Source: Bryobacterales bacterium (lineage in GTDB: Bacteria > Cyanobacteriota > Vampirovibrionia > Obscuribacterales > Obscuribacteraceae). Taken from it: 6,571 nucleotides of DNA. Both the position numbers and the translations under genes were made by a program. The notes beneath the pieces were generated by a model that searched no databases, was not told where the DNA came from, and worked only from the letters and a program-made list of their open reading frames with translations. Shown one piece after another: positions 5,169-6,571 of this stretch. The DNA lies in contig CAJCHQ010000303.1 of assembly GCA_903970295.1 (NCBI GenBank), positions 1 through 6,571 on the forward strand, written 5' to 3'. Numbering within the stretch: the first letter of the stretch is position 1; each line of letters starts with the position of its first letter.

Positions 5169-6392
5169 TCAAGTACCAGGTGATCTATCAGTCGATAACG
5201 ACCAACCGAAGACACGCAAGGCGTCATCTAGCCAGGTCTCGTTTTCAATGCTATAGGTCAAGGCTATTTTGGCTTGCTCCATGGCGATCACGCCTTCGTC
5301 AAGAAATTCTTTGACGCGCACCGCCAATTGCCCCGTGCGTTCATCGATTACGCCTGCCTCGATTAAGGTTCTGATTAGACTTTTTCGTTGAGAAAGGGCG
5401 ATTGGAGTAGCTTCTGCAATTTCGCTCGCTGACACCAGTCCGGATTCCAACAAAACTTCAGACATGTCGATTGGCTCTTTTTCGACGTAGTCGTCCGAAT
5501 CGAGCATCGCCAGAATCGCGCCCACGTCTTCGGGAGTTTTGGCCGACTTCAGCTTGAGAATGATGTGGCAGGCTTGTTCCTGCACCAGACTGCCTTCGTG
5601 GACCAGGCTGAGCAAATGACCGGCTGCACTCAAGCAAAGCTCCGAAACAAATCCTAGTTCGGCAAACACTTTTTCAGAGGAATCGTCGTTCACAAGTTCG
5701 ACTTCTTTGGCAGTCAGCAACTGGCTTTCGCTGATCAGTCCAGCACGCAGTAACAAGTCACCCACACCAAGAGTGTAGAGGTCGAAATTCGGTTGTCCGT
5801 TTTGCGCAATCAATGCCTCTTCCGCTGAGATCCTCTGCAATCTGGCTAGCCTCAGGGCGTGCGTGCCCATGTCACGAGTGATTTTATTGTCGCGCATAAA
5901 TTCGAGCAGTTTAAGCGAGCAGGCAAGCACATGCGTCGAGATCGCCCCAGAATTGACGAGAAGCAAACCTAAAGGCAAACTTGTGTTGAGGCTATTGTTC
6001 AGATTTTCTTCAAGCTGTTTTTGCGTGATAATGCCGGTCATGCGCAAGAGCTGCCCGATCTTGTTTTTCGTTTGTTGCCCATCTTGTCGTTTAGTCGCAA
6101 CCGGATTCACCTGGCGCACCGCGGTGTCAACTGGCATGCCTTGTTTGACGACCATTTCGACGGCCTTGACACCATTTTCCAGAGTCAACGTACGGTCGAT
6201 AATCAGCCGCTGCAATTCCAAGACCTGCTCCAGTTGTGTCTCCTTGCAATATCCATGCATCTGCAAGATGCGACCCAGAGGTACGCGCATTTTATCCGCG
6301 AGCTTAATTGAGTCTTCGAGCTCTTCGGGCGTGACGATATTGCTTCTGATCAGCAGATCCCCTATCTTGATCAGGATTGGTACGTCAGCCAT
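5169..6392 (-). CDS. Four-repeat helical protein resembling GspE/MshE N-terminal (MshEN) domains
   Basis: A 407-residue soluble protein without signal peptide or membrane helix. It consists of four diverged repeats of about 100 residues, starting near residues 8, 110, 207 and 308. Each begins with a G(D/Q)LLxxxGxI/Vxxxx(L/I)-type unit: IGDLLIRSNIVTPEEL, IGQLLRMTGIITQKQL, VGDLLLRAGLISESQL, MSEVLLESGLVSASEI. A second similar unit follows about 29 residues later (PLGRILQMHGY at 38-48, PLGLLLVNSGA at 140-150), then helical linker sequence. The LGxxLxxxGxxxxxxLxxxLxxQ spacing at 39-61 is that of MshEN c-di-GMP-binding motifs in type II secretion/pilus ATPases, but the key leading Arg is Pro or Lys here, so ligand binding is uncertain. 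No ATPase domain is present. The ATG overlaps the upstream TGA by one base, with AAGGGA 3 nt ahead. A scaffold or nucleotide sensor role is inference. Confidence 0.83.
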   Translation of the reverse strand: MADVPILIKIGDLLIRSNIVTPEELEDSIKLADKMRVPLGRILQMHGYCKETQLEQVLELQRLIIDRTLTLENGVKAVEMVVKQGMPVDTAVRQVNPVATKRQDGQQTKNKIGQLLRMTGIITQKQLEENLNNSLNTSLPLGLLLVNSGAISTHVLACSLKLLEFMRDNKITRDMGTHALRLARLQRISAEEALIAQNGQPNFDLYTLGVGDLLLRAGLISESQLLTAKEVELVNDDSSEKVFAELGFVSELCLSAAGHLLSLVHEGSLVQEQACHIILKLKSAKTPEDVGAILAMLDSDDYVEKEPIDMSEVLLESGLVSASEIAEATPIALSQRKSLIRTLIEAGVIDERTGQLAVRVKEFLDEGVIAMEQAKIALTYSIENETWLDDALRVFGWSLSTDRSPGT

Positions 6393-6571
6393 CAGTCCCT
6401 TCTAGCTGTGCGAGCCAATACAATAGGGAAGGCGCCTTGTTTGGCGCGGTGCTTGGCATCTTTGGCAGCAAGCACAAGAGATTGCAGGTCATCGCCATCA
6501 GCCGGCAGGCTGGCGATGCCGAAAGCGAGGAAGATGTTGCTGCGATCGATACCCGGATAAAGAGGCGTCGC
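6392..6571 (-). CDS. C-terminal end of a GGDEF-like (diguanylate cyclase family) protein, N-terminus outside window
   Basis: Only the last 59 codons are visible; the frame is open through the right edge. The residues FGIASLPADGDDLQSLVLAA, followed by KDAKHRAKQGAFPIVLA, line up with the end of GGDEF domains (SxGIAxxPxDGxxxxxLxxxADxALYxAKxxGRNxV). The canonical ADxALYxAK helix reads AKDAKHRAK here: Asp and Tyr are replaced, so this may be a degenerate copy or a family variant. The catalytic GGDEF loop and any sensor domain lie outside, so activity cannot be judged. The TGA shares its A with the ATG of the repeat-protein gene (one-base overlap), which implies a single mRNA and coupled translation. 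Confidence 0.62.
   Translation of the reverse strand, partial: ATPLYPGIDRSNIFLAFGIASLPADGDDLQSLVLAAKDAKHRAKQGAFPIVLARTARRD

Noticed and set aside
5863..6405. 180-codon plus-strand frame opposite the repeat-protein gene
   Set aside because: Ser/Cys/Ile-rich antisense of a repetitive Leu/Glu/Asp-rich gene; no ribosome site or motif. The minus frame has clear internal repeats and an operon overlap.
1..6571. Mobile element, CRISPR array, phage or toxin-antitoxin system
   Set aside because: No transposase or integrase frame, no regularly spaced repeats beyond the single 11-bp tandem, and no terminal inverted repeats or target duplications were seen.

Overview
The window is bacterial chromosomal DNA, dense in genes and of roughly balanced base composition by eye. 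It joins part of a cell-surface polysaccharide locus to a signalling neighbourhood. No rRNA, tRNA, transposase, CRISPR array or phage gene was seen. The organism cannot be fixed from the sequence alone. A dTDP-sugar and polyprenol-phosphate sugar transferase pathway, next to a GGDEF-type end fused operon-style to a protein made of GspE/MshE N-terminal-like helical repeats, reminds me of Vampirovibrionia/Obscuribacterales (non-photosynthetic relatives of Cyanobacteria). That is recollection and inference, not proof.

Left part (1-2803, minus strand): a surface-sugar operon read right to left. It runs from an initiating phosphoglycosyl transferase (WcaJ/PglC superfamily), through a long-form glucose-1-phosphate thymidylyltransferase (RmlA/StrD type), to dTDP-glucose 4,6-dehydratase (rmlB), which is cut by the left edge. 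The last two are steps 1 and 2 towards dTDP-L-rhamnose or another dTDP-6-deoxysugar. The first gene loads the first sugar-phosphate on the lipid carrier. Divergent from them, 90 bp away, is a WbbL-like family 2 glycosyltransferase (2894-3760, plus strand) that probably uses such a nucleotide sugar.

Middle part (3755-5168): the glycosyltransferase converges on a stand-alone CheY-like receiver protein with a TTG start (3772-4161, minus). A palindrome spans both stop codons. Two small single-pass membrane proteins of unknown function follow on the minus strand (4309-4512 and 4795-5031), with generous spacers. The second has a plausible promoter directly preceded by a perfect 11-bp tandem repeat.

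Right part (5169-6571, minus strand): the C-terminal end of a GGDEF-like domain protein overlaps by one base a 407-residue protein built of four repeats of about 100 residues, resembling the c-di-GMP-binding MshEN/GspE N-terminal fold. The pair is translationally coupled and suggests a nucleotide-signalling module. This is the most interesting part of the window.
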